A DNA stretch of 64,000 nucleotides from NCBI GenBank assembly GCA_963739005.1, contig CAVTYQ010000002.1, positions 682,001 through 746,000 of the forward strand. The letters are read 5' to 3'. Position 1 is the stretch's first letter. Every line of letters starts with the position of its first letter. The notes under the pieces were generated by a model. It ran no database searches. It was not told the DNA's origin and was given only the letters and a program-made list of their open reading frames with translations. This document shows, one piece after another, positions 54,142-63,424 of the stretch. Both the position numbers and the translations under genes were made by a program. The stretch is from DASWJZ01 sp963739005 (lineage in GTDB: Bacteria > Pseudomonadota > Alphaproteobacteria > Rhizobiales > Afifellaceae).

Positions 54142-54981
54142 CTAATCTGTCTTCTCGCCGGCCCTGAGCAGGCGGTCGAGGATGATCGCCACGAGCACGA
54201 TGACGAGCCCGGACTCAAAGCCCATGCCGATATTGACGGAGTTCAGCGCCCTGACGACCGGCACGCCAAGGCCGTCGGCGCCGACCAGCGCGGCGATGAC
54301 CACCATGGAGAGCGACAGCATGATCGTCTGCGTCAGCCCGGCCATGATCTGCGGCGCCGCATATGGCAGCTCGACCTTCCACAGAAGCTGCCGGCGGGTG
54401 GCGCCAAATGCCTCGGCCGCCTCGATCAGATGCGTCGGCGTGGACGAGATGCCGAGCTGCGTGAGGCGGATCGGCGCGGGCACCACGAAGATTGCCGTGG
54501 CGATCAATCCCGGCACCATGCCGATGCCGAAGAAGATGATGGCCGGGATCAGGTAAACAAAGCTCGGCAGCGTCTGCATGAGGTCGAGGACCGGCCGCGC
54601 CGCCGCGTAGAGTTTCGGCCGATGCGCCGCGGCGATGCCGATCGGTATGCCGACCGCCATGCAGATGATGGCGGAGGAGATCACCAGCGCGAGCGTCTGA
54701 GTCGTCTCCTTCCAGTATCCCTGGTTGACGATGAAGAGCAGGCCGGCGGCGATCACGACGGCGAAGACAACGGAGCGGCGAAGGACGTAGGCGAGGATCG
54801 TGATCAGCGCGATGATGACGAGCGCGTTCGGCGCCTGCAGCAGCCAGAGGACGCCATTGATGGCGGACTCAAGCCCGGTGGAGATCGCGTCGAAAACCCT
54901 GCCGCCATGCGCCTGTAGCCAATCGACGCCGGCCTTGGCCCAAAGGCCGACCGGAATCTTGTAGCTCGTCAACCAGTCCAT
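54142..54981 (-). CDS. choW: Choline ABC transporter, permease subunit
   Basis: The 279-residue product has about six to seven membrane helices and the binding-protein-dependent permease loop EAAEAFGATRRQLLWKVELPYAAPQIMAG (EAA motif). An N-terminal amphipathic segment (1-50) precedes the first helix, as in ProW-like proteins. It forms the channel with ChoV and receives choline from ChoX. Confidence 0.93.
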   Translation of the reverse strand: MDWLTSYKIPVGLWAKAGVDWLQAHGGRVFDAISTGLESAINGVLWLLQAPNALVIIALITILAYVLRRSVVFAVVIAAGLLFIVNQGYWKETTQTLALVISSAIICMAVGIPIGIAAAHRPKLYAAARPVLDLMQTLPSFVYLIPAIIFFGIGMVPGLIATAIFVVPAPIRLTQLGISSTPTHLIEAAEAFGATRRQLLWKVELPYAAPQIMAGLTQTIMLSLSMVVIAALVGADGLGVPVVRALNSVNIGMGFESGLVIVLVAIILDRLLRAGEKTD

Positions 54982-55039
54982 CGCCGCGGCGCCTCAAAGG
55001 CGGTCATGGGGAGGCGACGTCCGCCTCCCCTCTTAATCG

Positions 55040-55984
55040 CTATCCGAGACTCGCCTTCACCGCGTCGAGCCCCGGCTTTCCGTCGAACGTGGTGACCCCT
55101 TCGAGCCAGGGACCGATGGCATCCTCGTGCTCCTTCAGCCACTTCTTGGCGGCGTCCGGCGACGGCATGTTGTCGTCGAGGATCATCCCCATCACGACGT
55201 TTTCCGTGTCGAGCGTGAACACCATGTTCTTGATGAGCTTGCCGACATTCGGGCACGCGTCGGTAAAGCCCTTGCGGACGTTGGTATAGACGGTGGCGCC
55301 GCCGTAGTCCGGGCCGAAGATGTCGTCGCCGCCGGCGAGATAGGCCATGTCGAAATTGGAGTTCATCGGGTGCGGCTCCCAGCCGAGGAAGACGATCGGC
55401 TGCTTCTTGCCGACCGCGCGTTTGACCTGCGCCAGCATCCCCTGCTCGGACGACTCGACGAGATTGAAGCCCTTCAGCCCGAACGTGTCCTTGTCGATCA
55501 TGTCGATGATGAGCCGGTTGCCGTCGTTGCCCGGCTCGATGCCGTAGATCTTACCGTCGAGTTGGTCCTTGAACTTGGCGATGTCCTGGAAGCTCTTGAG
55601 GCCGGCGTCGAACGTGTATTTCGGCACGGCCAGCGTATATTTCGCGCCGGTCAGGTTGGTGGCGACCGTCTCCACCGAACCGTCCTCGCGATAGGGCTTA
55701 ATGTTCTCTTCCATCGTCGGCATCCAGTTGCCGAGGAAAATGTCGATGTCGCCCTTCTTCAGCGCCTCGTAGGTCACCGGCACCGATAGGATCGAGATAT
55801 CCGTCTTGTAGCCGAGCCCCTGCAGGATGGTGGTGGTGATCGCGGTTGTCGCCGTGATGTCGGTCCAGCCGACGTCGGAGAAGCGGACGTTCTGGCAACT
55901 GTCCGGATCCTGCGCCGCCGCCGAGCCTGCCGACACGGCGAGCGCGAGCGCCGCGAGCGCAAACCCCTTGATGAATACCTGCAT
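55040..55984 (-). CDS. choX: Choline-binding periplasmic protein
   Basis: The 314-residue product has a Sec signal peptide (ending GSAAAQ, about residue 24) and the ChoX/OpuAC fold. Aromatic residues expected to form the cage around the trimethylammonium group are present in SDVGWTDITATT, FLGNWMPTMEE and LGWEPHPMN. Rhizobial ChoX is specific for choline. It is the first gene of the operon, with the BetI-like operator and the divergent betI immediately upstream. Confidence 0.94.
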   Translation of the reverse strand: MQVFIKGFALAALALAVSAGSAAAQDPDSCQNVRFSDVGWTDITATTAITTTILQGLGYKTDISILSVPVTYEALKKGDIDIFLGNWMPTMEENIKPYREDGSVETVATNLTGAKYTLAVPKYTFDAGLKSFQDIAKFKDQLDGKIYGIEPGNDGNRLIIDMIDKDTFGLKGFNLVESSEQGMLAQVKRAVGKKQPIVFLGWEPHPMNSNFDMAYLAGGDDIFGPDYGGATVYTNVRKGFTDACPNVGKLIKNMVFTLDTENVVMGMILDDNMPSPDAAKKWLKEHEDAIGPWLEGVTTFDGKPGLDAVKASLG

Positions 55985-56089
55985 GGAAAGTCTCCCTCGG
56001 ACTTGGGTCGCGCGGCCGGCCGCCCGAGCCGCCGAAAACCGCGCTTCCCGGCCATGGAAACATCAATGGCGCAGCCTGGCAAGCTTATC

Positions 56090-56109
56090 TTGATTGATCA
56101 ATCAATCAA
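56090..56109. promoter_or_regulatory. Probable BetI operator
   Basis: TTGATTGATCAATCAA (56090-56105) is a perfect 16-base palindrome and is followed by another TCAA, giving TTGATTGATCAATCAATCAA in all. It lies in the 163-base interval between divergent choX (start 55984) and betI (start 56148). BetI operators in other bacteria contain ATTGATTGA/TCAATCAAT-type repeats, so this is the expected site for choline-responsive repression of both directions. Confidence 0.8.
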
Positions 56110-56147
56110 AAAACGGTAGGCGAACGGGAAGATTGCGAGGGTGACGG

Positions 56148-56735
56148 ATGCCGCGGATCGGAATGGAGCCGGTGCGCCGCAAGGCGCTGATCGCCGCGGC
56201 GATCGACACCATCCACGACCGTGGCATGGGCCAGGTCACGATGGGTGAGATCGCCCGTCGCGCCGGCGTCTCGGCGGCCCTCGCGCATCACTATTTCGGC
56301 GGCAAGGACCAGCTCCTTCTCGCCACTATGCGGCACCTCCTCTCCGAACTCGGCGAGGAGATCCAGGCGCGGCTCGCCGAGGCGAAGACCCCGCGCGCGC
56401 GACTCGCCGCCGTGGTCAAGGGAAATTTCTCCGCCGCCCAGTTCCGCCCAGCCGTGATCTCCGCGTGGCTCGCCTTCTACGTCCAGGCGCAGAACGACCC
56501 CGAGGCGCGGCGGCTCCTGCGCATCTACCGCCGTCGCCTCGAAAGCAACCTTCTCCATCCGCTCCGCGAGCTTACCACGCGCGACCATGCGCTCCGCGTC
56601 GCCGAGACTGCCGCGGCGCTGATCGACGGGCTGTGGATTCGCCGCTCGCTTGCCGACGGCAATCCGGATCCCGAAGGCGCCGCCGCGCTCGTGGAGGACG
56701 CCGTCTTCGAAGCATTGCGACGCGCCGATGCGTGA
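56148..56735 (+). CDS. betI: BetI, choline-responsive TetR-family repressor
   Basis: The 195-residue product has an N-terminal TetR helix-turn-helix (TMGEIARRAGVSAALAHHYFGGKDQLL, about 26-52) and the BetI-type ligand domain (RPAVISAWLAFYVQAQNDPEARRLLRIYRRRLESNL). It represses betaine synthesis genes in the absence of choline. It reads divergently from choX across the palindromic operator and overlaps betA by eight bases. Confidence 0.95.
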   Translation: MPRIGMEPVRRKALIAAAIDTIHDRGMGQVTMGEIARRAGVSAALAHHYFGGKDQLLLATMRHLLSELGEEIQARLAEAKTPRARLAAVVKGNFSAAQFRPAVISAWLAFYVQAQNDPEARRLLRIYRRRLESNLLHPLRELTTRDHALRVAETAAALIDGLWIRRSLADGNPDPEGAAALVEDAVFEALRRADA

Positions 56736-58398
56736 GGCCGACTACATCGTCGTCGGCGCCGGCTCGGCCGGCTGTGCACTTGCCTACCGGCTTTCGGAGG
56801 ACGGCAAGAACAGCGTGCTCGTCGTCGAGTATGGCGGCTCCGACATCGGACCGCTGATCCAGATGCCGGCGGCGTTCTCGATCCCTATGAACATGCGCGC
56901 TTACGACTGGGGCTATCGCACCGAGCCGGAGCCGCATCTCGGCGGAAGACGCCTCGCAACGCCGCGCGGCAAGGTGATCGGCGGCTCCTCCTCCATCAAC
57001 GGCATGGTCTTCGTGCGCGGCCACGCCGAGGACTTCAACCGCTGGGAAGCGGCTGGCGCGAAGGGCTGGGCCTTCAAGGACGTGCTCCCCTACTTCAAGC
57101 GCATGGAGACGGCGCATCTGAACGGCTCCGGCAACGGCGCGGAAGGCTGGCGCGGCAAGGACGGCCCGCTCCACGTGACCCGCGGCGAACTGACCAACCC
57201 GCTCTACCGCGCCTTCATCGATGCCGGGGTCGAGGCCGGCTATGCCTTCACCGCCGACTACAATGGCGCCAAGCAGGAAGGCTTCGGACCGATGGAGATG
57301 ACGGTGTGGAAGGGCCGCCGCTGGTCCGCCGCGAACGCCTATCTCCGGCCCGCGCTGAAGCGCCCGAACGTGTCGCTCCGCAGTGGCACCCGCGCCGAGC
57401 GGATCGTCTTCCAGGGACGGCGCGCCGTTGGCGTCGTCGCCAGCCGCTGGGGCCACTTGGAGACGCTGACCGCACGGAAGGAGGTGATCATCGCCGCATC
57501 CGCCATCAACTCCCCGCAGCTCCTGATGCTCTCCGGCATCGGCCCGGCCGAGCATCTTCGCGCGCACGGGATCGAAGTCGTCGCCAATCGGCCCGGCGTC
57601 GGCGGCAACCTGCAGGATCATCTCGAGGTCTACGTGCAACAGGCCTGCCTGAAGCCGATTACGCTGAACGCCCATCTCGGCCTTCTGGCGCGGGCGCGGA
57701 TCGGCGTCGAATGGCTTGTCTATGGCGGCGGGCTCGGCGCCAGCAATCACTTCGAGGCCTGCGCCTTCATCCGCTCCGACGTCGGCGTCCCCTACCCCGA
57801 CCTGCAGCTTCACTTCCTCCCGGCGGCGGTCCGCTATGACGGCCGCGCCGCCGCCGCCGCGCATGGCTTCCAGGTGCATATCGGGCCGATGCGCTCGCCC
57901 TCGCGCGGCGAGGTGCGGCTGAAATCGCCGGCGCCAGGAGCCGCGCCTTCAATCCGCTTCAACTACATGAGCCGCGACGAGGATTGGCGCGACTTCCGCG
58001 CCGCCATCCGGCTGACGCGCGAGGTCTTCGCGCAGCCCGCCTTCGACGCCTATCGCGACGGAGAGATCGCGCCGGGCGACGCCGCGCAGTCGGACGAAGC
58101 CCTCGACGATTTCGTGCGCGAGGAGGTCGAAAGCGCCTATCACCCGTGCGGAACCTGCCGCATGGGCGCCGTCGACGACGTGGCGAGCGTGGTCGACCCG
58201 GAATGCCGTGTGATCGGCACGCACGGTCTGCGCGTCGTCGATTCGTCGATCTTCCCGGAGATCACCAACGGCAACATCAATGCGCCCTCGATCATGGTCG
58301 GCGAGAAGGCCGCCGACATGATCCTCGGCAAAGTGCCGCTCCCGGCATCGAACATCGCGCCGTGGATCAACCCGGAGTGGCGGGAACGGCAGAGGTAA
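56728..58398 (+). CDS. betA: Choline dehydrogenase
   Basis: The 556-residue product is a GMC-family flavoprotein of the expected length: an FAD-binding VVGAGSAGCALAYRL at the N-terminus, GGSSSINGMVFVRGH, SPQLLMLSGIG, and the catalytic His in YHPCGTCRMG near residue 472. It oxidises choline to betaine aldehyde. ATG 56728 overlaps betI. The usual partner betB (betaine aldehyde dehydrogenase) is not adjacent; BetA itself can also carry out the second oxidation. Confidence 0.94.
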   Translation: MREADYIVVGAGSAGCALAYRLSEDGKNSVLVVEYGGSDIGPLIQMPAAFSIPMNMRAYDWGYRTEPEPHLGGRRLATPRGKVIGGSSSINGMVFVRGHAEDFNRWEAAGAKGWAFKDVLPYFKRMETAHLNGSGNGAEGWRGKDGPLHVTRGELTNPLYRAFIDAGVEAGYAFTADYNGAKQEGFGPMEMTVWKGRRWSAANAYLRPALKRPNVSLRSGTRAERIVFQGRRAVGVVASRWGHLETLTARKEVIIAASAINSPQLLMLSGIGPAEHLRAHGIEVVANRPGVGGNLQDHLEVYVQQACLKPITLNAHLGLLARARIGVEWLVYGGGLGASNHFEACAFIRSDVGVPYPDLQLHFLPAAVRYDGRAAAAAHGFQVHIGPMRSPSRGEVRLKSPAPGAAPSIRFNYMSRDEDWRDFRAAIRLTREVFAQPAFDAYRDGEIAPGDAAQSDEALDDFVREEVESAYHPCGTCRMGAVDDVASVVDPECRVIGTHGLRVVDSSIFPEITNGNINAPSIMVGEKAADMILGKVPLPASNIAPWINPEWRERQR

Positions 58399-58428
58399 GA
58401 TTTCCTCCGCGACGCAAACGACACTTCG

Positions 58429-59274
58429 TCAGCTCACCCGCGTGCCGACTGCCGCGCGGAAGCAGTCGATCCATGTGCTGGGTCCGGCGAGAGCGGCTGC
58501 GGCCGCCGCCGCGTTGAGAGCCGCGTATTCCAGGGGCGGCTGCATCATGTGGAAATCGCTGAACCGCCGGCGGCGAATTTGGAGCGCTCCCCGCGAGAAC
58601 GCCTTGAGGAGTTGCTTCGGGCGGATCCTGTCGAGGCGACGAAATCCGGTGGCGCGGTCGCTGAGCCTCACGACGCGCCCCTCGCCGGCGGCCCCATCCC
58701 AGACCTTCAAGCGTTTGAACAGCGTTCGCTGGTCGGTGTTCCAGTTGGTGCCGTGGCGGACTCCCTGATAGCCGTCGAGCTCCGCCCACCAGTCTTGCAG
58801 CGCGCCGCGCACATCGCCGTCATCGCGGATGCCGCCGAACAACTCCGCCCAAGTGGCCGGTGCGGCGGCGTTGTAGCAGATCCGCACCTCCTCGACGTCG
58901 TCCAGGATGCCACTGCGATAGACGACGAAGCTATCCGGCTTGACGCGAGCTATGGGACTGACGAAATACCGACGGTTCATCGGCAGCATGTCGATGTCCG
59001 ACGTCACAATGGCATCGCCATAATCTTTTCCCAGCAGCGCCGGATAAAGCAGCCTGACGCATTGCGCCTGGAAGGCGGTGTGCACATCCGGCAGCGGTCG
59101 AAAAAGGTCGACTGAGCCGTCGAACTTGGCAAGGCTTGCGGGGACAGCGTCGGCGATCAGGACGAAGCGAACGTCGATGCCGACCAGCTCCCGCCAAAGC
59201 CGATAGACGAGCGGAAAGAACTCGAGATAGGCCCGGTTGAGATCGGACGCGACGAGACAGCAGCCAAGCCTCAT
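58429..59274 (-). CDS. Glycosyltransferase-like protein, GT-A fold with DxD motif
   Basis: The 281-residue product has a GT-A-like layout with VTSDIDMLPMNRRYF as the likely metal-binding DxD site (about residue 93), preceded by AQCVRLLYPALLGKDYGD and followed by NWNTDQRTLFKRL. The family is not one I can name with confidence. ATG 59274 overlaps the upstream gene by four bases, so the two are translationally coupled. It converges with betA. Confidence 0.65.
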   Translation of the reverse strand: MRLGCCLVASDLNRAYLEFFPLVYRLWRELVGIDVRFVLIADAVPASLAKFDGSVDLFRPLPDVHTAFQAQCVRLLYPALLGKDYGDAIVTSDIDMLPMNRRYFVSPIARVKPDSFVVYRSGILDDVEEVRICYNAAAPATWAELFGGIRDDGDVRGALQDWWAELDGYQGVRHGTNWNTDQRTLFKRLKVWDGAAGEGRVVRLSDRATGFRRLDRIRPKQLLKAFSRGALQIRRRRFSDFHMMQPPLEYAALNAAAAAAALAGPSTWIDCFRAAVGTRVS

Positions 59275-60089
59275 TTCAGTTTTGACCCCGGTTCGCTGCC
59301 ATGGACGTCATCCGTCTCCGCGTCGCGGAGTCGACCGGGAAAGGCAAGCTTCATGACTCCGAGCCGCTTGCGAGGCTTCCACGGCATGCCTCTGTAGCGG
59401 GTGGCCCAGAACGGGAACCTGATCGCGTCACCCCAATCGGAAAAATAGGTCTCGTCACCGACGACTGCACCGCCTCTTTGCTTCACAAGAAGAGACAGCA
59501 GGCTCTGGTCGTGCCTGTGCTCCACGAACGATGCATCGTTCGGGACCCGGCCAGGCTCGTCTGAAACCAAAGTGTAGCTCTCGGCAAGCCCGAGCCAATC
59601 CCTCGCGAGCTGAATGCTGCCTTCCTCGCAGGTGAATATGACGATCCCGCTAATCAGTTGGCCGGTGTCTTTGAGATGCCATGCATCTAAAGCATCGAAG
59701 GCGTCACCCTTTGTGTAGGCCTTCTCGAGGAAGCCAAGTTGAAAGCACATTGTTCCGGTGGGCGAATCCCGAGCAAGCGCACAGTACTCCGCGAGCCGCT
59801 CCCGCCCCGCCGGATTGATCGTGCATCCGGCGTCGGCGTAAACGATCACGTCGCCTGGCTGGCACCGCAGCAATTGCTCGAGGATGAGCCACGGCTTCCA
59901 TATCCAATAGCCGTAGCCGCGTCTGCTGCGGCGGACGAACGCGCCGTGCTTTCGCCAGAAGGTCCTGCCGAGGTCACGCGGCCGCTTGATCTGCACCACA
60001 TCGAAGAACCCGCTTGCGGCCGCCTCGCGCTCGATCCGCTGGAGCGATTGTTCAAAAGTGTCGTCGCCGAATGTGAGAAAGACCGTCAT
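59271..60089 (-). CDS. Glycosyltransferase-like protein, GT-A fold
   Basis: The 272-residue product shows RRGYGYWIWKPWLILEQLL followed by GDVIVYADAGCTINPAG (about 79-95, with the D-x-G in place of a strict DxD) and HRHDQSLLSLLVKQ near residue 192. This pattern recurs in capsule and LPS transferases of unknown specificity. No membrane segment is present. It is transcribed divergently from the GT25 gene across a 199-base interval that probably holds both promoters; I see no clear -35/-10 elements there. Confidence 0.65.
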   Translation of the reverse strand: MTVFLTFGDDTFEQSLQRIEREAAASGFFDVVQIKRPRDLGRTFWRKHGAFVRRSRRGYGYWIWKPWLILEQLLRCQPGDVIVYADAGCTINPAGRERLAEYCALARDSPTGTMCFQLGFLEKAYTKGDAFDALDAWHLKDTGQLISGIVIFTCEEGSIQLARDWLGLAESYTLVSDEPGRVPNDASFVEHRHDQSLLSLLVKQRGGAVVGDETYFSDWGDAIRFPFWATRYRGMPWKPRKRLGVMKLAFPGRLRDAETDDVHGSEPGSKLK

Positions 60090-60288
60090 CAGAATCGCGT
60101 TTGCTCATGATGTTCCTTCAGCACACAGCCCGCCCCCGTTCACGTGACCGCCGCCTGGAGCAAGCAGAACTGCGACAGGAGGAGGCGTTTGCCGGCACCG
60201 CCACGGGCTTGACAGCATCGCACGCCCAACGTCGAGGTGCCGAGCACAAATTCCGGCGATTTTGGACCGGCTCCGGGGCTAGCCAGCA

Positions 60289-61038
60289 TTGAAAGCCTAC
60301 CTGATAAATCTCGATCGCTCGCCCGACAGGCTTTCGCGAATGACGGAGGAGTTCCGTCGGATCGGCTGCGACTTCATCCGCTTTCCCGCCGTCGACGGGG
60401 CAAGCCTGCCTCCGGAGGAGATCGCGGCGTTCCGCCGCGAGCGCCCGACATCCGGTGGCGGGCCCTGGCGGCCCGAGCATATTGGCGTTTTCCTCAGTCA
60501 TTTCGCGATCTGGGAAATGGTCGCGGGCGGCATCGACGTGGCCGCGGCAATCTTCGAGGACGACGTGCATCTGGCATCTGATCTTCGCCCGCTCCTGAAA
60601 GCTGACCGGTGGATCCCCCGCGATGCCGACATCGTGCGGCTCGAAGGAATGGGCAACATGAAGCTCGCGCGAGGAGCGCGGATTCGCGAATGCAAGGAAC
60701 GCCGGCTGCACCGCGCCATTTCCGGGACGTGGGGCGCCGCCGGCTACGTCATCACCAAGTCCGCCGCGGCAAGGCTCATCAAGGTGCCGCGACGCCAGCA
60801 TATGTTCGTCGACGAGCTTCTCTTCGTGCCTGAGGGGTCGCCGATCGCCGCAACCTTGCGGCGCTACCAGGTCGTCCCTTCGGTGTGCATCCAGGACCAG
60901 ATCAAGTGCGAGGGAAGCATCGGGCTTTCGAGCCTGATCCATCCCGAGAAGACAATGAGCCTGCCGCGACCGCTCAAAAGAAAATCGTTCTCGTGGTTGC
61001 GGAGTCAGGTGCGGATGACGGTCCGGTTCGAGCCCTAG
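60289..61038 (+). CDS. GT25-family glycosyltransferase (LPS/procollagen galactosyltransferase-like)
   Basis: The 249-residue product matches GT25: YLINLDRSPDRLSRMTEEF at the N-terminus, GVFLSHFAIWEMV, AAIFEDDVHLA with the acidic metal-binding EDD, and GAAGYVITKSAAARL. Bacterial members transfer Glc, Gal or GlcNAc to lipooligosaccharide. The start is TTG 60289, because the family's conserved N-terminus begins exactly there. Confidence 0.85.
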   Translation: MKAYLINLDRSPDRLSRMTEEFRRIGCDFIRFPAVDGASLPPEEIAAFRRERPTSGGGPWRPEHIGVFLSHFAIWEMVAGGIDVAAAIFEDDVHLASDLRPLLKADRWIPRDADIVRLEGMGNMKLARGARIRECKERRLHRAISGTWGAAGYVITKSAAARLIKVPRRQHMFVDELLFVPEGSPIAATLRRYQVVPSVCIQDQIKCEGSIGLSSLIHPEKTMSLPRPLKRKSFSWLRSQVRMTVRFEP

Positions 61039-61228
61039 TGCGCGCCTATCCGCGCAAGCAGCCGAGGGTCCGCTCGGCTTCATGCCCAGGCGCGCTTGAC
61101 CTCACCGAAAGGCGCATTCAGGCTTCCCCGGAAAAGCCGGCCGCGCCATGAAGCGTTCCCGACCATCCGGCGAGAAGCCGCCGGTGGCCTTCTGACCTTA
61201 GACGTTACGCTGAACGAGGAGGCATTTT

Positions 61229-62305
61229 GTGGACCAATCCGGGATCGGCAAGGTTGCTCTCATCACCGGCGCCACTGGCCAGGACGGCGCCTATCTTGCC
61301 GAGTTCCTGCTTGCCAAGGGCTACACCGTCCACGGCTTGAAGCGCCGCTCATCCTCCTTCAACACCGGCCGTGTCGAGCATCTCTACCAGGACCCGCACG
61401 AACCGAACCAACAGTTCATCCTCCACTTCGGCGACATGACGGATTCGACCAATCTGATCCGAGTCGTGCAGGACACGCAGCCCGACGAGATCTACAACCT
61501 CGCCGCCCAGAGCCACGTGCAGGTGAGCTTCGAGACCGCCGAATACACCGCCAACGCCGACGCGCTCGGCACGCTTCGGCTGCTCGAGGCGATCCGCCTG
61601 CTCGGGCTCGCCAAGAAGACGCGGTTCTACCAGGCTTCGACTTCAGAGCTCTACGGGAAGGCGCAGGAGGTCCCGCAGACGGAGACGACGCCGTTCTATC
61701 CGCGCAGCCCCTACGGCGTCGCCAAGCTCTTCGCGCACTGGAGCGTAGTGAACTACCGCGAAGCCTACGGAATGCATGCCTCGAACGGCATCCTCTTCAA
61801 CCACGAGAGCCCGCTTAGAGGCGAGACCTTCGTCACCCGCAAGATCACCCGTGCGGTCGCCTTGATCGCGAACGGGCTGCAGGAGCGGCTTTACCTCGGC
61901 AATCTCAATGCCGAACGCGACTGGGGCCACGCGCGCGAATACGTGCGCGGCATGTGGCTGATGCTGCAGCAGCCGGAGCCCGACGACTACGTTCTCGCGA
62001 CCGGCGAGCGCCATTCGGTGCGCGCCTTCGTCGAGAAGGCTTTTCGCCAGACCGGGATCGAGATCAACTGGCGCGGCTCCGGCATAGACGAGAAGGGGTT
62101 CGAAACCGGCACCGGGCGTATCCTGGTGGAGGTCGACCGGCGCTACTTTCGCCCGACCGAGGTCGACGTCCTCGTCGGCGATCCGACGAAAGCGCGCATC
62201 AAGCTCGGATGGAAGCACGAGACGGATCTCGACCAGCTCTGCGCGGAGATGGTGCGGGAGGATCTTGCCGCCGTCGCCGAGGAGAAACGCCGCGATGGCC
62301 GCTGA
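61229..62305 (+). CDS. gmd: GDP-mannose 4,6-dehydratase
   Basis: The 358-residue product is an SDR enzyme with GATGQDGAYLAEFLL (NADP-binding), the substrate loop GLKRRSSSFNTGRV, a catalytic T-S-E (ASTSELYGK) and YGVAK, and the NHESPLRGETFVTRKI motif. It converts GDP-D-mannose to GDP-4-keto-6-deoxymannose. The start is GTG 61229 with GAGGAGG seven bases upstream. It overlaps fcl by eleven bases. Confidence 0.97.
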   Translation: MDQSGIGKVALITGATGQDGAYLAEFLLAKGYTVHGLKRRSSSFNTGRVEHLYQDPHEPNQQFILHFGDMTDSTNLIRVVQDTQPDEIYNLAAQSHVQVSFETAEYTANADALGTLRLLEAIRLLGLAKKTRFYQASTSELYGKAQEVPQTETTPFYPRSPYGVAKLFAHWSVVNYREAYGMHASNGILFNHESPLRGETFVTRKITRAVALIANGLQERLYLGNLNAERDWGHAREYVRGMWLMLQQPEPDDYVLATGERHSVRAFVEKAFRQTGIEINWRGSGIDEKGFETGTGRILVEVDRRYFRPTEVDVLVGDPTKARIKLGWKHETDLDQLCAEMVREDLAAVAEEKRRDGR

Positions 62306-63290
62306 AGAAAGCTTCCGGCTCGAAGGCAAGCGCATCTGGGTCGCCGGGCACCGCGGCATGGTCGGCTCCGCGATCGTCCGGCGGCTGGAACGCGAGCCCT
62401 GCGAGATCGTGACCGTAGAGCGCGGCACCGTCGACCTGACGCGGCAGGCGGAGACGGAGGCCTGGATCGCGGAGGCGAAGCCCAACGCGATCTTCCTGGC
62501 GGCGGCAAGGGTCGGCGGAATCCTGGCGAACGACACCTATCGCGCCGATTTCCTCTACGACAACCTGATGATCGAAGCGAACGTGCTCCGCGCCGCGCAC
62601 GCAACGGGCGTCGCCAAGCTGCTCTTCCTCGGCTCAAGCTGCATTTATCCGCGGCTCGCGCCGCAGCCGATCGGCGAGGACGCGCTTCTCACCGGCCCGC
62701 TCGAGCCGACGAATGAGGCTTATGCGATCGCCAAGATCGCCGGCCTCAAGCTGGCGGAAGCCTACCGCGCGCAGCACGGGCGCGACTTCATTTCCGCCAT
62801 GCCTTCCAATCTCTACGGCCCGAACGACAATTTCGATCTTGCTTCCAGCCATGTGCTGGCCGCGCTCCTGCGCAAGGCGCACGAGGCGAAAGAGCGCGGC
62901 GAAGAGATCCTCCTGGTCTGGGGCACCGGCCGGCCGCGCCGCGAGTTCCTGCACGTCGACGATTGCGCCGACGCGCTCGTCCTCCTCATGCGCGCGTATT
63001 CGGGCGCCGACCACATCAATGTCGGCGCCGGCGAGGATTTGACTGTGCTCGAGCTCGCCAAGCTCGTTGCGGACGTGGTGGGCTTCGAGGGCAAGATCGT
63101 CACCGACCCCTCGAAGCCCGACGGCACCCCGCAGAAGCTCCTGAACAGCGAGCGAATGCGGGAGATGGGCTGGCAGCCGCGGATTGGGCTCAGGGAGGGA
63201 TTGGAGCGGACCTATCGGTCGTTTCTTGAGCACGTGAATTCAACTCGCGGCGACGAGAAATTCCCTGTTTCAGCTGGCCCTTCTACTTAA
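62295..63290 (+). CDS. fcl: GDP-L-fucose synthase
   Basis: The 331-residue product has VAGHRGMVGSAIVRRLE at the N-terminus, LGSSCIYPRLAPQPI and the catalytic YAIAK. It epimerises and reduces the Gmd product to GDP-L-fucose. ATG 62295 is preferred to an upstream in-frame start because the family N-terminus follows directly. Together with gmd it provides the donor for the GT10 and GT11 domains at 45475-51981. Confidence 0.97.
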   Translation: MAAEESFRLEGKRIWVAGHRGMVGSAIVRRLEREPCEIVTVERGTVDLTRQAETEAWIAEAKPNAIFLAAARVGGILANDTYRADFLYDNLMIEANVLRAAHATGVAKLLFLGSSCIYPRLAPQPIGEDALLTGPLEPTNEAYAIAKIAGLKLAEAYRAQHGRDFISAMPSNLYGPNDNFDLASSHVLAALLRKAHEAKERGEEILLVWGTGRPRREFLHVDDCADALVLLMRAYSGADHINVGAGEDLTVLELAKLVADVVGFEGKIVTDPSKPDGTPQKLLNSERMREMGWQPRIGLREGLERTYRSFLEHVNSTRGDEKFPVSAGPST

Positions 63291-63363
63291 GAATCTAATT
63301 CTACATCATATTTTCCTACGACTTGATCAAAGAACAGGGAATTTTGCACGCCGGAACAGGGAA
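63259..63363. repeat. AACAGGGAA repeats with a 12-base inverted pair
   Basis: AAATTCCCTGTT (63259-63270, inside the 3' end of fcl) is repeated exactly inverted as AACAGGGAATTT (63333-63344), and a third unit AACAGGGAA occurs at 63355-63363 in the same orientation as the second. The segment 63284-63345 is strikingly AT-rich for this genome. Similar AACAGGGAATTT units recur in rhizobial intergenic regions, often near integrases, as far as I recall. It may mark an insertion boundary. Confidence 0.6.
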
Positions 63364-63424
63364 AGCCCACGGCGCGAGCATGCTTTCGGCGACGTGGCGA
63401 TGTGCTTCGGCCCCGGCATCGTTC

